Below, piece after piece: positions 1 through 9,324 of a stretch of DNA of 64,000 nt. This DNA comes from WTGU01 sp965242855 (GTDB taxonomy: Bacteria > Pseudomonadota > Alphaproteobacteria > UBA828). A program made the position numbers and the translations under genes. The notes beneath the pieces were generated by a model. The model made no database searches and was not told the DNA's origin. It saw only the letters and a list, made by a program, of their open reading frames with translations. The first letter of the stretch is position 1; the number at the start of each line of letters is the position of its first letter. Location: contig OZ251509.1 of NCBI GenBank assembly GCA_965242855.1, forward strand, positions 1,612,001 through 1,676,000, in the 5' to 3' direction.

Positions 1-189
1 GTTGAACGCGAGGACGCTGAGCACATCGTCCGATTCCGCCGGAGGCGGGCGGTGGTTGATCCCGGGGCCCTCGCAGACGCGGGCCGCCGAGGCGTCCTCC
101 GCCAGCGTCAGGGCCAAAGCGAACGTGGCGAGCCAGCGGGCCAAGCGGGCGGCCTCGCGCATCCGGTTCCGCGGCTCGGTCATGCTCAT
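1..189 (-). CDS. Exported protein, N-terminal fragment
   Basis: This minus-strand frame begins at an ATG and is still open at the window edge, so only the first 63 residues are visible. A second ATG lies two codons in. The N-terminus has basic residues followed by a hydrophobic stretch (LATFALALTLA), consistent with a signal peptide or membrane anchor. The last visible residues (DVLSVLAFN) recall the opening strand of endonuclease/exonuclease/phosphatase-family proteins, but that is a weak guess from nine residues. The gene is divergent from the phosphatase gene that starts at 314. Function is not assigned. Confidence 0.4.
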   Translation of the reverse strand, partial: MSMTEPRNRMREAARLARWLATFALALTLAEDASAARVCEGPGINHRPPPAESDDVLSVLAFN

Positions 190-313
190 CGCTCCGGTCC
201 GACCTTCGGGCATGGAACGCGCCCGCGCAAGACCACCACCGTCCCCCACCCGGCCCGGGGCGACGCGCCCCGGAAAATTCTGCTATGATCGCGGGGGCGA
301 GCGGGAGGCGGCG

Positions 314-1099
314 GTGAGCGAAGCGTGGCGCGATCATCTGGCCTTGGCGCATCGGCTCGCCGACGCCGCCGGCGCGACGATCATGCCCTACTTCCGGCAA
401 CGAGTGGCGGTCGAGAACAAGGAGCGCGGAGCGGGCTTCTCGCCGGTCACGGCAGCCGACCGGGAAGCGGAAGCGGCGATCCGCACCCTGATCGGGGAAG
501 CCTGCCCGGAACACGGAATCCTCGGCGAGGAGCACGGACACGCGAATCCCGGCGCGCGCTTCACCTGGGTCATCGACCCGGTCGACGGAACCAAGGCGTT
601 CATCGCCGGGATGCCCACCTGGGGCACCCTAATCGCCCTCGAGGACGGCGGGAAACCCGTCCTCGGCATCCTCGACCAACCCTTTCTCGGGGAGCGTTTC
701 ACAGGCCACGGCGGGGGCGCGTATCTGGGCAAACGCCGGCTGTCCGCGCGACCCTGCGCGACTCTCGGCGAGGCCTGCCTCTTCGCCACCGATCCGGACA
801 TGTTCGCGGACGACGAGCGCGCGGCCTTCGATTCGCTCGCGGCACGGGTCCGTATGCGGCGCTACGGGGCCGACTGCTACGCCTACGGCATGCTGGCGCT
901 GGGTTTCGTCGACCTCATCGTCGAGGCGCACATGAATCGCTGGGACTTCGCGGCGCTGATCCCTATTGTCGAGGGTGCCGGCGGCGTCGTCACCTCCTGG
1001 AGCGGGGAGGCGGTCGGGGCGGACGGCCGGGTCCTGGCGGCCGGCGACCCGCGGCTGCATGAGAAAGCGGCGGCCGCACTCGCCGCCGAAATGCGGTAG
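314..1099 (+). CDS. hisN: Histidinol-phosphatase / inositol monophosphatase family
   Basis: This is a Mg-dependent phosphatase of the inositol monophosphatase superfamily, 261 residues, closest in style to the HisN branch that removes phosphate from L-histidinol phosphate in histidine synthesis. The metal-binding motifs are visible: GEEHG near residue 73, the WVIDPVDGTKAF core, and the C-terminal NRWDFAALIPIVEGAGG signature. The frame is open much further upstream, but the GTG at 314 has a good GGGAGG-type ribosome site just before it and gives the family's usual length, so the longer start is rejected. No other his genes are nearby, so an activity on another sugar or inositol phosphate is possible. 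Confidence 0.78.
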   Translation: MSEAWRDHLALAHRLADAAGATIMPYFRQRVAVENKERGAGFSPVTAADREAEAAIRTLIGEACPEHGILGEEHGHANPGARFTWVIDPVDGTKAFIAGMPTWGTLIALEDGGKPVLGILDQPFLGERFTGHGGGAYLGKRRLSARPCATLGEACLFATDPDMFADDERAAFDSLAARVRMRRYGADCYAYGMLALGFVDLIVEAHMNRWDFAALIPIVEGAGGVVTSWSGEAVGADGRVLAAGDPRLHEKAAAALAAEMR

Positions 1100-1151
1100 C
1101 CCCCCGGCGCCCGAATCGGATAGGATGGAGGCCGGCCAGCGGAGGAGCCGC

Positions 1152-2603
1152 ATGCGCACACGAATCGTCCACCTCATCAACCCCCAGACCAACCAGTTCA
1201 CGACGCGACCGATGTACTTCAACCGGGCGCTCTATTCGCCGCTCGCCGGGCTGCTCGCGGTGGCGGCGGTGATCCCCAGGGACCGGTACGAAGTCGTCAT
1301 GACCGACGAGAACATCGAGGACATCGACTTCGACCTGAAGGTCGACATGGTCGGCATTTCCGCCATGACCAGCTACGTGAAGCGCGGCTACGAGATCGCC
1401 GACGCCTTCCGCGCCCGCGGCGTCCCGGTGGTGATGGGCGGCGTCCACGCGAGCTTCATGCCCGAGGAGGCCCTGGAGCACTGCGACGCCGTGGTCATCG
1501 GCGAGGCCGAGCTCGTCATGGAGAAGGTCCTGGACGACATGGAGCGGGGCCAGCTCAAGGGTGTTTATCGCTCCGACAAGCTCCATCCCATGGTCGACAT
1601 GCCGATGCCGCGCTACGACTTGGTGAAGAAGAACCGCTACGTCAACCGGACCTTCGTACAGACTTCGCGCGGCTGCCACCAGGGCTGCACTTTCTGCGCC
1701 GAGCCGCTGATGAACGGCCTGAAATTCCGCTACCGGCCCATCGACGAGGTGATCCACGAGGTGGAGAATTGTGGGCAGCGGACGATCTCCCTCAACGACG
1801 CCGATTTCTTCGGCACCGAGGCGCGGCCCAAGGAAGTGATGAAGGCGCTCAAGGGGCGCGGCATCCGCTGGCAGGCGGGAGTCACCAGCAAGCTCGCCCA
1901 GAAAGACGAGATGCTCGAGCTCGCGGCCGAGAGCGGCTGCTACATGCTGAGCATCGGCTTCGAATCGATCTCGCGCGAGACCCTCAAAAGCGTCCACAAA
2001 TACGTCAACCGGCCGGAACAGTTTCAGGCACTTGTGGAGAAGATCCACGGCTACGGGATCATGGTCTTCGGGCTGTTCATGTTCGGGTTCGAAGGCGACG
2101 ACGACTCCGTCTTCGACGAAACCACAGATTTCAACATCGCCGCGAACTACGACATGTGCGCCTATTCGGTTCTGACCCCCTATCCCGGCACGCTCACTTG
2201 GTATCAGATGAAGAAGGCTGGGCAGATCGTCTCCTACGACTGGGACCTCTACGACCAGGGCCATATCGTGTACCGGCCCGAGAGGATGACCACCGAGCAG
2301 CTCCGGGAAGGACACATGCGCGCCTACCGGCGGTTCTACTCGCTACCCTCGATCGCGCGGCGCTTCCCGCTCACGGGTGGGCGCAACCGGCTCCACTGGG
2401 GGATCTACAACACCTTCTTCCGCCGGGGCGAGGTCACGGGGCGGGCCATCGAGAAACCCATCGCCGACGCCACCGAGGCGCCGAAGACCATCCCCGTACC
2501 GCCGATCATGCCGCAGAAGCGCGAGTGGCGGGAGATGGTCGCCGAGGGCATCGGCTCCATGCCGACACCGCGGACGGAACGCGAGCTGCGCAGCCAAGCC
2601 TGA
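1152..2603 (+). CDS. B12-binding domain radical SAM protein
   Basis: This 483-residue protein has the class B radical SAM layout. An N-terminal Rossmann-like cobalamin-binding domain (about residues 1-150, with GISAM and VVMGGVHASFMPEEAL) is followed by a radical SAM domain. The iron-sulfur cysteines sit in SRGCHQGCTFCAEP (CxxxCxxC), and the C-terminal tail resembles the DUF4070-type extension of this family. Such enzymes carry out methylations and ring or lipid modifications; the substrate cannot be read from the sequence. The ATG at 1152 follows a GGAGGAG ribosome site. It is the only likely cobalamin-dependent enzyme seen in a window rich in cobalamin synthesis genes. Confidence 0.85.
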   Translation: MRTRIVHLINPQTNQFTTRPMYFNRALYSPLAGLLAVAAVIPRDRYEVVMTDENIEDIDFDLKVDMVGISAMTSYVKRGYEIADAFRARGVPVVMGGVHASFMPEEALEHCDAVVIGEAELVMEKVLDDMERGQLKGVYRSDKLHPMVDMPMPRYDLVKKNRYVNRTFVQTSRGCHQGCTFCAEPLMNGLKFRYRPIDEVIHEVENCGQRTISLNDADFFGTEARPKEVMKALKGRGIRWQAGVTSKLAQKDEMLELAAESGCYMLSIGFESISRETLKSVHKYVNRPEQFQALVEKIHGYGIMVFGLFMFGFEGDDDSVFDETTDFNIAANYDMCAYSVLTPYPGTLTWYQMKKAGQIVSYDWDLYDQGHIVYRPERMTTEQLREGHMRAYRRFYSLPSIARRFPLTGGRNRLHWGIYNTFFRRGEVTGRAIEKPIADATEAPKTIPVPPIMPQKREWREMVAEGIGSMPTPRTERELRSQA

Positions 2604-2619
2604 GCGTTCGACCCCTCCC

Positions 2620-4512
2620 CTACTTGGCGGCAGTGGCCTCTCCTGCGCCGGCTTCCCGCGTGGTCCGCCACGCGCGGTTCGCCTCGGCGGCGGCGGCGAG
2701 TTCGTCGTCCCCCGCATTGGCCCAGTAGCAGGCGCTCATGCGGCCGTCGCCGCGCTCCGCCAGGGCCGGTTCCTCCGACGTGCAGCGGTCGAAGGCGAGA
2801 GGGCAGCGCGAATTGAAGCTGCACCCGGGCGGGATGCCGATCGGGCTCGGCGGCTCGCCTTCGAGCAGGCACTCCTTGGCGTCGTAGCGGCGCTCCTCGA
2901 TGGTCGGCACCGCGCTCAGGAGGGCCTTCGTATAGGGGTGGCCGGGGTTGAAGAAGACCGAGTGGTTGTCCGCGAGCTCGACGATCTTGCCGAGATACAT
3001 CACCGCGATCCGGGTGCAGGCGCGGCGCACCATGGCGAGGTCGTGGGAGATGAAGATGTAGGTGAAGCCGTGCTCGGCCTGGAGACGGTCGAAGATCTCC
3101 AGCAGCCGCGACTGCTCGACCTGATCGAGCGCCGAGAGCGTCTCGTCGAGGATGAGCAGGCGGGGTTCGAGCACGAGCGCGCGGGCGAGATTGATTCGCT
3201 GGCGCTGGCCTGCGCTGAGCCCGACCTGGAGATGGTCGTAGAGCGCGCGCGGGAGGCCCACTTCGTCCATCACCTCGAGCACGCGGTCGCGCATCGCCCG
3301 GCGCCCCAGACCGCCATGAATGAGCAGAGGCTCGAGGATGGTGCGACCAACCGGCATGTGCGGCGGCATGGCGTTGTACGGGTCCTGAAGGAGCAGCTGG
3401 AAGCGATGGCGGAGCTCGAGCAGCCGGCGCCGGTTCATCCGGGCCACATCGCTGCCTTCGAAGGAGATCGCGCCCTTGTCCGGTGCCTCGATCCAGCTCA
3501 GCAGCCGTGAGAGGGTGGACTTGCCGCACCCCGACTCGCCGACGATGCCGAAATTCTCCCCCGCCTGTACGTCGAAGGTGACGCCCCGCACCGCCTCGAC
3601 GTCGTTGTGGCCGAAGAACCTGGCCGGATCGTTGACCCGGTACGTCTTGTAGACGTCGTCCACCTGGAGGATCGGCGCGGCGCCGCCGGCCGCCTTCGGG
3701 ACCGCGCGCTCCTCCACTGCCCAGATGCGCGGGATGCGCTCCAGCAGGCGTTTCGAATAGTCGTGCGCGGGCGCGGAGACGATGGCGCCGGGCGTCGAGC
3801 GCTCGATGATCCGCCCTTCCTGCAAGACGATGATGTCGTCCGCGATCTCGCGCACCACGGCGAGAGAAGACGAGATGAAGATGATCGCCGTGTCGATCTG
3901 GTCGCGGAGATCGCGCATGAGGCGGATGATCTGCGCCGCCACCGTGACGTCGAGCTGCTGGGTGACGTTGTCGGCGATCAGGAAGGCGGGGTTCGTGACC
4001 AGCGCATCGACGATCAGGGCGCGCTGCATCATGCCGCCCGAATACTGGAACGGGAACTCGTCGAAGCGGTGCTCGGGCCGAGGCATGCGCACCGCGCGCA
4101 GCACCTCCAGGGCGCGTGTGCGCGCCTCCCGCCGCGAGGTGTCGGGCCGGACCGCCCGCAGCTTCTCGACGATCTGGTGTCCGACCGGGATGGTCGGATC
4201 GAGAGCGCTTCCTGGATCGGAGCCGATATAGCCGATCTCGCGGCCGCGAAGGGCCTGCATCTCGTCCGCCCCGATGGTCAGCAGGTCCCGCCCCCGGTAG
4301 TCGACGCTGCCGGCGGTGATGGCCAGTGGTTCGGCGACGGCGTTGACGAGCACGCGGCTCAGCACCGTCTTACCCGAGCCGCTCTCGCCGATGATGCCGA
4401 GCACTTGGCGTTCGCGGAGCTCGAAGCTCACGTCGCGCAGGATGGGTTCACGCCCGCCCCGGCGGACGAGATCGACCGAGATGCCGCGCACGTCGAGCAG
4501 CGGCTGCGCCAT
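2620..4512 (-). CDS. Fused double ABC ATPase of peptide/opine importer
   Basis: Two OppD/OppF-type ATPase domains are fused in one 630-residue chain that should energise the permeases encoded just upstream. Domain 1 has Walker A GESGSGKT (residues 42-49) and a YSGGMMQ signature. Its Q-loop reads GSDP, the Walker B region reads FLIADN where a glutamate should follow the aspartate, and the H-loop reads ISSSL with no histidine. Domain 2 is intact: GESGCGKS, LLQDP, LSAGQ, LLILDE and FISHDL. Each half ends with the peptide-transporter C-terminal region, and the second carries the CSFNSRCPLA cysteine pattern typical of OppF. The start codon directly abuts the stop of the permease gene at 4513, so the two are translationally coupled. 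Confidence 0.9.
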   Translation of the reverse strand: MAQPLLDVRGISVDLVRRGGREPILRDVSFELRERQVLGIIGESGSGKTVLSRVLVNAVAEPLAITAGSVDYRGRDLLTIGADEMQALRGREIGYIGSDPGSALDPTIPVGHQIVEKLRAVRPDTSRREARTRALEVLRAVRMPRPEHRFDEFPFQYSGGMMQRALIVDALVTNPAFLIADNVTQQLDVTVAAQIIRLMRDLRDQIDTAIIFISSSLAVVREIADDIIVLQEGRIIERSTPGAIVSAPAHDYSKRLLERIPRIWAVEERAVPKAAGGAAPILQVDDVYKTYRVNDPARFFGHNDVEAVRGVTFDVQAGENFGIVGESGCGKSTLSRLLSWIEAPDKGAISFEGSDVARMNRRRLLELRHRFQLLLQDPYNAMPPHMPVGRTILEPLLIHGGLGRRAMRDRVLEVMDEVGLPRALYDHLQVGLSAGQRQRINLARALVLEPRLLILDETLSALDQVEQSRLLEIFDRLQAEHGFTYIFISHDLAMVRRACTRIAVMYLGKIVELADNHSVFFNPGHPYTKALLSAVPTIEERRYDAKECLLEGEPPSPIGIPPGCSFNSRCPLAFDRCTSEEPALAERGDGRMSACYWANAGDDELAAAAEANRAWRTTREAGAGEATAAK

Positions 4513-5430
4513 CTAGACGATTCCCTTGAACAGCTTGTTGCGGGCGCGCTCCAGCGACGCCCCCATCAGGTTGATGCTGACCAGGGTAACGATCAGGAAG
4601 ACCCCCGGCATGGTCGGGATCCACCAGCTGTTGACGAGGTACTTGTAGCCGTCGGCGATGATGTTGCCGAAGGTCGGCGTCGGCGGCTGGATGCCGATGC
4701 CGAGGAAGCCGAACAACGCCTCGAAGATCATCATGCGGGCCACATCGAGGACGGCGACGAAGGCGATCGGCGGCAGGATGTTGGGGGAGACCATGAGCGC
4801 CATGATGCGCAGGTCGGTGGCGCCCAGAATCTTCGCGCCGCGCACGTATTCGCGCTCGCGCTCGGCCAGGGCGATGCTGCGCACCACCCGCGCATAGACG
4901 GGCCAGCCGGCGAGCACCAGCACCGCCGTCACGGTGAACGGGTTGGGCCGGCTCACGCTCAGGATGGTGATGGCGAGCACGATGACCGGGATCGAAAGCT
5001 GCGCGTCGGTCAGCCGCATCAGGATGATGTCCACCCAGCGGCCCCAGTAGCCGGAGATCACGCCGAGGGCGCAGCCGACGAGGAACATGACGGCGACCGC
5101 GGCGACCGCGATCGCGAGCCCGTTGCGCAGGCCGATCAACGAGCGCACGAAGAGGTCGCGACCCAGCTGGTCGGTGCCCGCGAGATGGGCCCAGCTGCCC
5201 CCCTCCATGAAGAACGGCGGCAGAAAGCGCTCGCGGACGCTGATCTTCATCGGGTCGAACGCCGAGATCTCGGGCCAGACGATCGCCGCACCGACCAGCA
5301 GGACGAAGACCGCGAGGCCGATCTTGAAGCTCGTCATCTCCCAGGCGAGGCGGAACATCCGCCTCGTCATCGACTCGCCGCGCGTCCGCGAGACGACTGG
5401 CGTACCGGTCGACCCGGACCCGGCAGCCAT
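4513..5430 (-). CDS. ABC importer permease, DppC type
   Basis: This is an inner-membrane permease of the binding-protein-dependent type 1 family, 305 residues. An N-terminal membrane segment is followed by a periplasmic stretch with AGTDQLGRDLFVRSLIG, the characteristic OppC/DppC signature, and about five more membrane helices. The EREREYVRGAKILGATDLRI segment contains the cytoplasmic EAA loop that docks the ATPase. The frame continues far upstream inside the neighbouring gene. The ATG at 5430 is chosen because it overlaps the previous stop codon (TGATG), the usual operon arrangement. Confidence 0.9.
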   Translation of the reverse strand: MAAGSGSTGTPVVSRTRGESMTRRMFRLAWEMTSFKIGLAVFVLLVGAAIVWPEISAFDPMKISVRERFLPPFFMEGGSWAHLAGTDQLGRDLFVRSLIGLRNGLAIAVAAVAVMFLVGCALGVISGYWGRWVDIILMRLTDAQLSIPVIVLAITILSVSRPNPFTVTAVLVLAGWPVYARVVRSIALAEREREYVRGAKILGATDLRIMALMVSPNILPPIAFVAVLDVARMMIFEALFGFLGIGIQPPTPTFGNIIADGYKYLVNSWWIPTMPGVFLIVTLVSINLMGASLERARNKLFKGIV

Positions 5431-6449
5431 CAGAACTTGAGCCTCCGGTCGATGAAGGTGGACACGAGGTCGACCATGATGTTGGCGAGCACGAGGACGC
5501 TGGCTGCAAGAATGGCGACTCCCTGGATCACCGGGAAGTCGCGTTGCAGGACCGCCTGCACGGTCGTCCGCCCGACCCCGGGATAATCGAAGACGAACTC
5601 GGTCACGAACACCCCGCCGAGCAGCAGGCCGCCGATCTGGACGCCGAACAGGTTCAGCATCGGGATGGACGAGTTGCGCAGCACGTGCTTGACGACGATC
5701 TGCCGCCACGGCAGGCCGCGCACGACGCCGCCCGCGACGTAGCCGGACTGGAGCGCCTGCGCGATCGACATCGAGAGGCCGCGGATGATGATCGGCGCCA
5801 GTTCCACGGCGAGCACCACGGCCGGCAGGATGACGTAGCCGAAGCCCTTGTAGCCGATAGAGGGAAGCAGGCCGGCGCGCGCGGTGATCAACAGGATCAG
5901 CACCAGCGCCAGCCAGAAGTTGGGCAGGGATATGAAGACCGAGCCGATGAAGAAGGCGAGCCTGTCCTGCCACTTCTCCTGGTTGAGGCCGGCCGCGATG
6001 CCGAGCGGGATCGACACCGCGAGCGTGAAGAGAAGCCCCATGCCGGCGAGCATCAGGGTGTAGGGGAGGCCATCGGCGATGACCTTGAGCACGTTGGCTC
6101 GGGTCATCTTCGTTTCACGCTGTTCGGTGGCCGTCTCCTGCCCCTTGCCGCCGGTCACGTTCTGCACCGTCACCGCGACGCCCGTCTCGCCGATGAAATA
6201 GGACTCGCCGAAATCGCCCTGCACGGCGTTCGCGATGTAGCGGACGAACTGCTCGGGGATGGAATCGCGCAGCCCGAGCTCCTGCGCCCGCGCCTCCACG
6301 ACCGCCTGGGTGGTGCTGGGCCCCAGCATGATGCGGACGGGATCACCCGGAATGACCCGCAGCAAGGTGAAGATCAGGAACGTGACCAGGAGAACGATGA
6401 CCACGCCCTGCGCCAGCCGGCGGATCAGAAACGTGAGGACGAATGCCAT
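5430..6449 (-). CDS. ABC importer permease, DppB type
   Basis: This permease of the peptide/nickel/opine importer family has 339 residues. The N-terminus (FLIRRLAQGVVIVLLVTFLIFTL) is the classic first helix, followed by the IPGDPV motif, and the C-terminal half has the EAA-type loop and GGVFVTEFVFDYPG. Between the GDFGESYF segment and the second helix there is a hydrophilic stretch of roughly 28 residues (from about residue 90: VTGGKGQETATEQRETK and flanks) that is longer than usual and lies in the predicted periplasmic loop. It is the second gene of the importer operon, after the binding protein. Confidence 0.9.
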   Translation of the reverse strand: MAFVLTFLIRRLAQGVVIVLLVTFLIFTLLRVIPGDPVRIMLGPSTTQAVVEARAQELGLRDSIPEQFVRYIANAVQGDFGESYFIGETGVAVTVQNVTGGKGQETATEQRETKMTRANVLKVIADGLPYTLMLAGMGLLFTLAVSIPLGIAAGLNQEKWQDRLAFFIGSVFISLPNFWLALVLILLITARAGLLPSIGYKGFGYVILPAVVLAVELAPIIIRGLSMSIAQALQSGYVAGGVVRGLPWRQIVVKHVLRNSSIPMLNLFGVQIGGLLLGGVFVTEFVFDYPGVGRTTVQAVLQRDFPVIQGVAILAASVLVLANIMVDLVSTFIDRRLKF

Positions 6450-6478
6450 GCCGCGACCACGTGACGGTGGGGGCGGAT

Positions 6479-6506
6479 GGGGGCTCCGCCTAAGCGCGGA
6501 GCCCCC
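6479..6506 (-). promoter_or_regulatory. Intercistronic stem-loop after binding-protein gene
   Basis: A perfect 11-bp inverted repeat (GGGGGCTCCGC / GCGGAGCCCCC) with a six-base loop lies in the 66-base gap between the binding-protein gene and the permease gene. There is no U-tract, so it is unlikely to be a full terminator. Hairpins in this position commonly protect the upstream binding-protein mRNA and lower expression of the membrane genes; that role is inferred here. Confidence 0.6.
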
Positions 6507-6515
6507 GGGACCCCG

Positions 6516-8078
6516 TCAGGACTTCAGCGTCGCCTTGACCTTGTCCACCGGCCCGTTCGGATAGAAGTAGATGCCCTCAATGGCCGGGTGATGGGCGTGG
6601 ATCAAAACGGAGGTGAACAGCCCGAAGCTCGGCAGGTGCTCCGCCAGCGCCGGCATCACCTCGGTCTGGATCGCCTTCCGCCGCTCCTCGGTATCGGTGA
6701 TCTGCTGTTGTGCCTCGATCGCCGCATCCACCTTGTCGCTGCCGCAGTTGGTCAGGATCAGGCCGTCCGAGTGCCACATCGGCCGCAGCACCAGATTCGG
6801 CTCCGGCGAACCCGTCATCCACCCGGTGTCCGCGAGCTGCGGCGCCGTTTCGTCGCGGGTCAGCACCCGCTCGAGCCACGAGGCGACCTCCATCACGGTG
6901 AGCTCCACCGGGAAGCCCTGCTCCTGCAGAAGCGCGGTGACGACCTCGCCGTACTCCTTGGTCTTCGGGTAGAAGCCCTGGGACGTCAGATACTCGATCG
7001 GCGGCAGCCCGTCGCCCTTGGGGTAGCCCGCCTCCGCCAGCAATTGCTGGCATTTCTCCGGATCGTATTCCGGCGAGTTCGGGATGCTGTCGGTGTAGCC
7101 GAACTTCACCGACGAGATCTGGCCGACGGTGGGATGGCCGGCCGGGCCCATCAGCTCGAGGATCAGATCCCGGTCGATCGCATGCGCCGCCGCGTGGCGC
7201 AGCCGGACGTCATCGAACGGCGGCTTGTAGCAGCGGAAGTGCAGATACTTGTTCTCGGTGGAGACCGTGCGCGAGGTCTTGACGTTCTCCTCCAGCAACG
7301 TCTCGTATTGCTCGGGCTCGACCCGCTCGATGATGTCGAGCTCGCCGCTCAGCAAGCTCACCAGGCGCGTGCTGGCGTCGGGCACGAACTGATAGACGAC
7401 CTCCTCGATCTCCGGCTTGCCCAGAACGTAATCCGGGTTGGCGTGGAGGATGGTGGTGGGCCCGTCGCGGCTGATGAACTTGTAGGAGCCCGCGCCGTTC
7501 GGGAATTCGTCGATCGCCTTGGTCTCGATGTCGTCCTTGGACAGGATCGGCAGGAAGCCCGCGAGGAACCAGAACAGCGACCCCGGATAGGCCCCCCCCT
7601 CGCCCCGCACCCGGCAGGTGTAGTCGTCGATGACCTGCACCTCGGCCTGCCCCGGATACCAGGTGCCTGAGGGGCGCTCGGGATTCGAGGCGTATTCGAA
7701 GGTCGCCTTCACGTCGTGAGCGGTGAAGAGCTGGCCGCGGTGAAACTTGATGTCCTTGCGCAGCGTGTATTCGAGCCAGCCGTCCTCGACGACCTTCTGG
7801 CCGGTCGCCATTTCGTAAACGATCTCGTCCCGGTTGGCCGCCGACATCGGCGTGCGGATGAGCTGGCCGAACACGTCGAAGTCGAAATAGATCTGCGCCA
7901 GGATCGTGTGGCTGCTCGGGTCCCAGCTCGAGGTGAAGGGTTCGGTCTGCCCCCACACGACGCTCTTCTTCCCCTGGCCCAGGGCCTTCTTGAAGAAAGG
8001 CGCCTGCCCCCCAAGCGCCGCGACCGTGCCGGCGGCGGCGGTGCCTTTCAGAAACCCGCGCCGTGTCGTCTTCTTCAT
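6516..8078 (-). CDS. Periplasmic solute-binding protein, family 5
   Basis: This 520-residue extracytoplasmic binding protein belongs to the peptide/nickel/opine family (SBP_bac_5) and delivers substrate to the permeases downstream. The N-terminus is a twin-arginine signal, TTRRGFLKGTAAAG, followed by a hydrophobic stretch, so export through Tat in folded form is likely. Family landmarks include VYEMATGQKVVEDGWLEYTL, FHRGQLFTAHDVKATFEY and AAAHAIDRDLI. The ATG at 8078 is preceded by a GGGAGGGAG ribosome site, and the much longer frame upstream is not used. It is the first gene of the operon. The ligand is unknown. Confidence 0.9.
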   Translation of the reverse strand: MKKTTRRGFLKGTAAAGTVAALGGQAPFFKKALGQGKKSVVWGQTEPFTSSWDPSSHTILAQIYFDFDVFGQLIRTPMSAANRDEIVYEMATGQKVVEDGWLEYTLRKDIKFHRGQLFTAHDVKATFEYASNPERPSGTWYPGQAEVQVIDDYTCRVRGEGGAYPGSLFWFLAGFLPILSKDDIETKAIDEFPNGAGSYKFISRDGPTTILHANPDYVLGKPEIEEVVYQFVPDASTRLVSLLSGELDIIERVEPEQYETLLEENVKTSRTVSTENKYLHFRCYKPPFDDVRLRHAAAHAIDRDLILELMGPAGHPTVGQISSVKFGYTDSIPNSPEYDPEKCQQLLAEAGYPKGDGLPPIEYLTSQGFYPKTKEYGEVVTALLQEQGFPVELTVMEVASWLERVLTRDETAPQLADTGWMTGSPEPNLVLRPMWHSDGLILTNCGSDKVDAAIEAQQQITDTEERRKAIQTEVMPALAEHLPSFGLFTSVLIHAHHPAIEGIYFYPNGPVDKVKATLKS

Positions 8079-8271
8079 CGCTCCCTCCCCTTCTCTTCCT
8101 TCTTCGCCCGGTCGCCGCGCGCGCCGGTTCCTGCGCGATGCTAGTACAACCGCAACGGCGCTGTATAGAGCGACGGACTTCCCGCTTTTTGATGCGAACC
8201 CGGCGCCGCGGCGTCCGTTGCCGGTCGCTCTCCACGCGCGATAGGATGGCGCGGAGGCGACGGAGAGCGGT

Positions 8272-9324
8272 ATGGCGCTGGCGCGGAAGCGCGCGGAGGA
8301 ACCGACGGCGAGGGCCGCTCTCGCCGCGCGCGTCGCGGCGCTGCCGAGGGTCCGGCTGGCGCATCTGCCGACGCCGCTCGAACCCTGCCCGCGGCTCGCC
8401 GAAGCCATCGGCCTGCGCGCGCTGTACGTCAAGCGGGACGATCTCACCGGACTCGCCTTCGGCGGCAACAAAACCCGCCATCTCGAATTCGTCTTCCCCG
8501 AAATCCGCGCCGCCGGCGCCGATGTCGTCGTCGCCGGCGCCTATACGCAGTCCAACTGGTGCCGGCAGATCGCCGCGGCGGCGCGCAGGCTCGGGCTCGA
8601 CGTCTCGTTGATCCTGATCCACGGCGTCAAGGGCCCGGCCCCGCAAGGCAACCTGTTGCTCGACCGCCTGATGGGCGCCGACGTGACGGTGGTCGCGCTC
8701 GATAGCATGGAAGACATCCAGCCTTTGCTGGACGAGAAGGCCCATGCCCTGGAGGCGGCCGGGCGGCGCCCGTTCGTGATCGCGCCCTTCGCCCTCGACC
8801 TCCAGGTGCTGGCGGCGCTCGGCTACGTGAACGCCGCGCTCGAACTCGACGCGCAATTCGACGACGCGGCGATCGATCCGGACCGCGTGTTCATCAGCGG
8901 CGCCAACGTCACGCCGGCCGGCCTCGTCCTCGGCCTGCGGGCGCTGGGACGGTGCGCCCGGGTCACCGCCGTCAGCCCGATCCGGTGGAAGGAGGACCGC
9001 GCCGCCGACATCGCCCGCATCGCCGCCGCGACGGCGCGAAAACTCGCTCTCGACGCGGCGGCGGCGCCCGGGGATTTCACCGCCGACGAAGGCCATGTCG
9101 GGGAGGGCTACGGCAAGGTCACGCCGGAATGCCGCGCCGCCATCCGGCTCGCCGCCGAGAGCGAAGGGCTCTTTCTCGATCCCGTCTATACCGGCAAGGC
9201 CATGGCGGGGCTCGTCGACAAGGCCGCGCGAGGCGAGATCGGCGCGGATGAAACCGTCGTCTTCGTCCACACCGGCGGCACGCCCGCGCTCTTCGCCTAT
9301 GCGGACGACCTGATCAATGGCTGA
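8272..9324 (+). CDS. D-cysteine desulfhydrase / ACC deaminase family
   Basis: This fold-type II PLP enzyme has 350 residues. The Schiff-base lysine is in FGGNKTRHLEF near residue 65, after the KRDDLTGL motif that marks the D-cysteine desulfhydrase / 1-aminocyclopropane-1-carboxylate deaminase family. The VFVHTGGTPALFAY segment near the C-terminus is the usual phosphate-side GGTP motif. Annotated members act on D-cysteine, L-cysteate or ACC, and these cannot be separated here. It starts a plus-strand series, divergent from the ABC importer, and its end overlaps the histidine kinase gene by eight bases. Confidence 0.85.
   Translation: MALARKRAEEPTARAALAARVAALPRVRLAHLPTPLEPCPRLAEAIGLRALYVKRDDLTGLAFGGNKTRHLEFVFPEIRAAGADVVVAGAYTQSNWCRQIAAAARRLGLDVSLILIHGVKGPAPQGNLLLDRLMGADVTVVALDSMEDIQPLLDEKAHALEAAGRRPFVIAPFALDLQVLAALGYVNAALELDAQFDDAAIDPDRVFISGANVTPAGLVLGLRALGRCARVTAVSPIRWKEDRAADIARIAAATARKLALDAAAAPGDFTADEGHVGEGYGKVTPECRAAIRLAAESEGLFLDPVYTGKAMAGLVDKAARGEIGADETVVFVHTGGTPALFAYADDLING

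Noticed and set aside
3607..5586. 659-residue plus-strand open frame
   Set aside because: It is antisense to the importer ATPase and permease genes, has no family-like stretches and is rich in the Arg/Asp/His runs typical of GC-rich shadow frames.
7590..7600. Eight-C run as a phase-variation tract
   Set aside because: It lies in the binding-protein gene, encodes a normal Gly stretch, and is short for a slippage tract.
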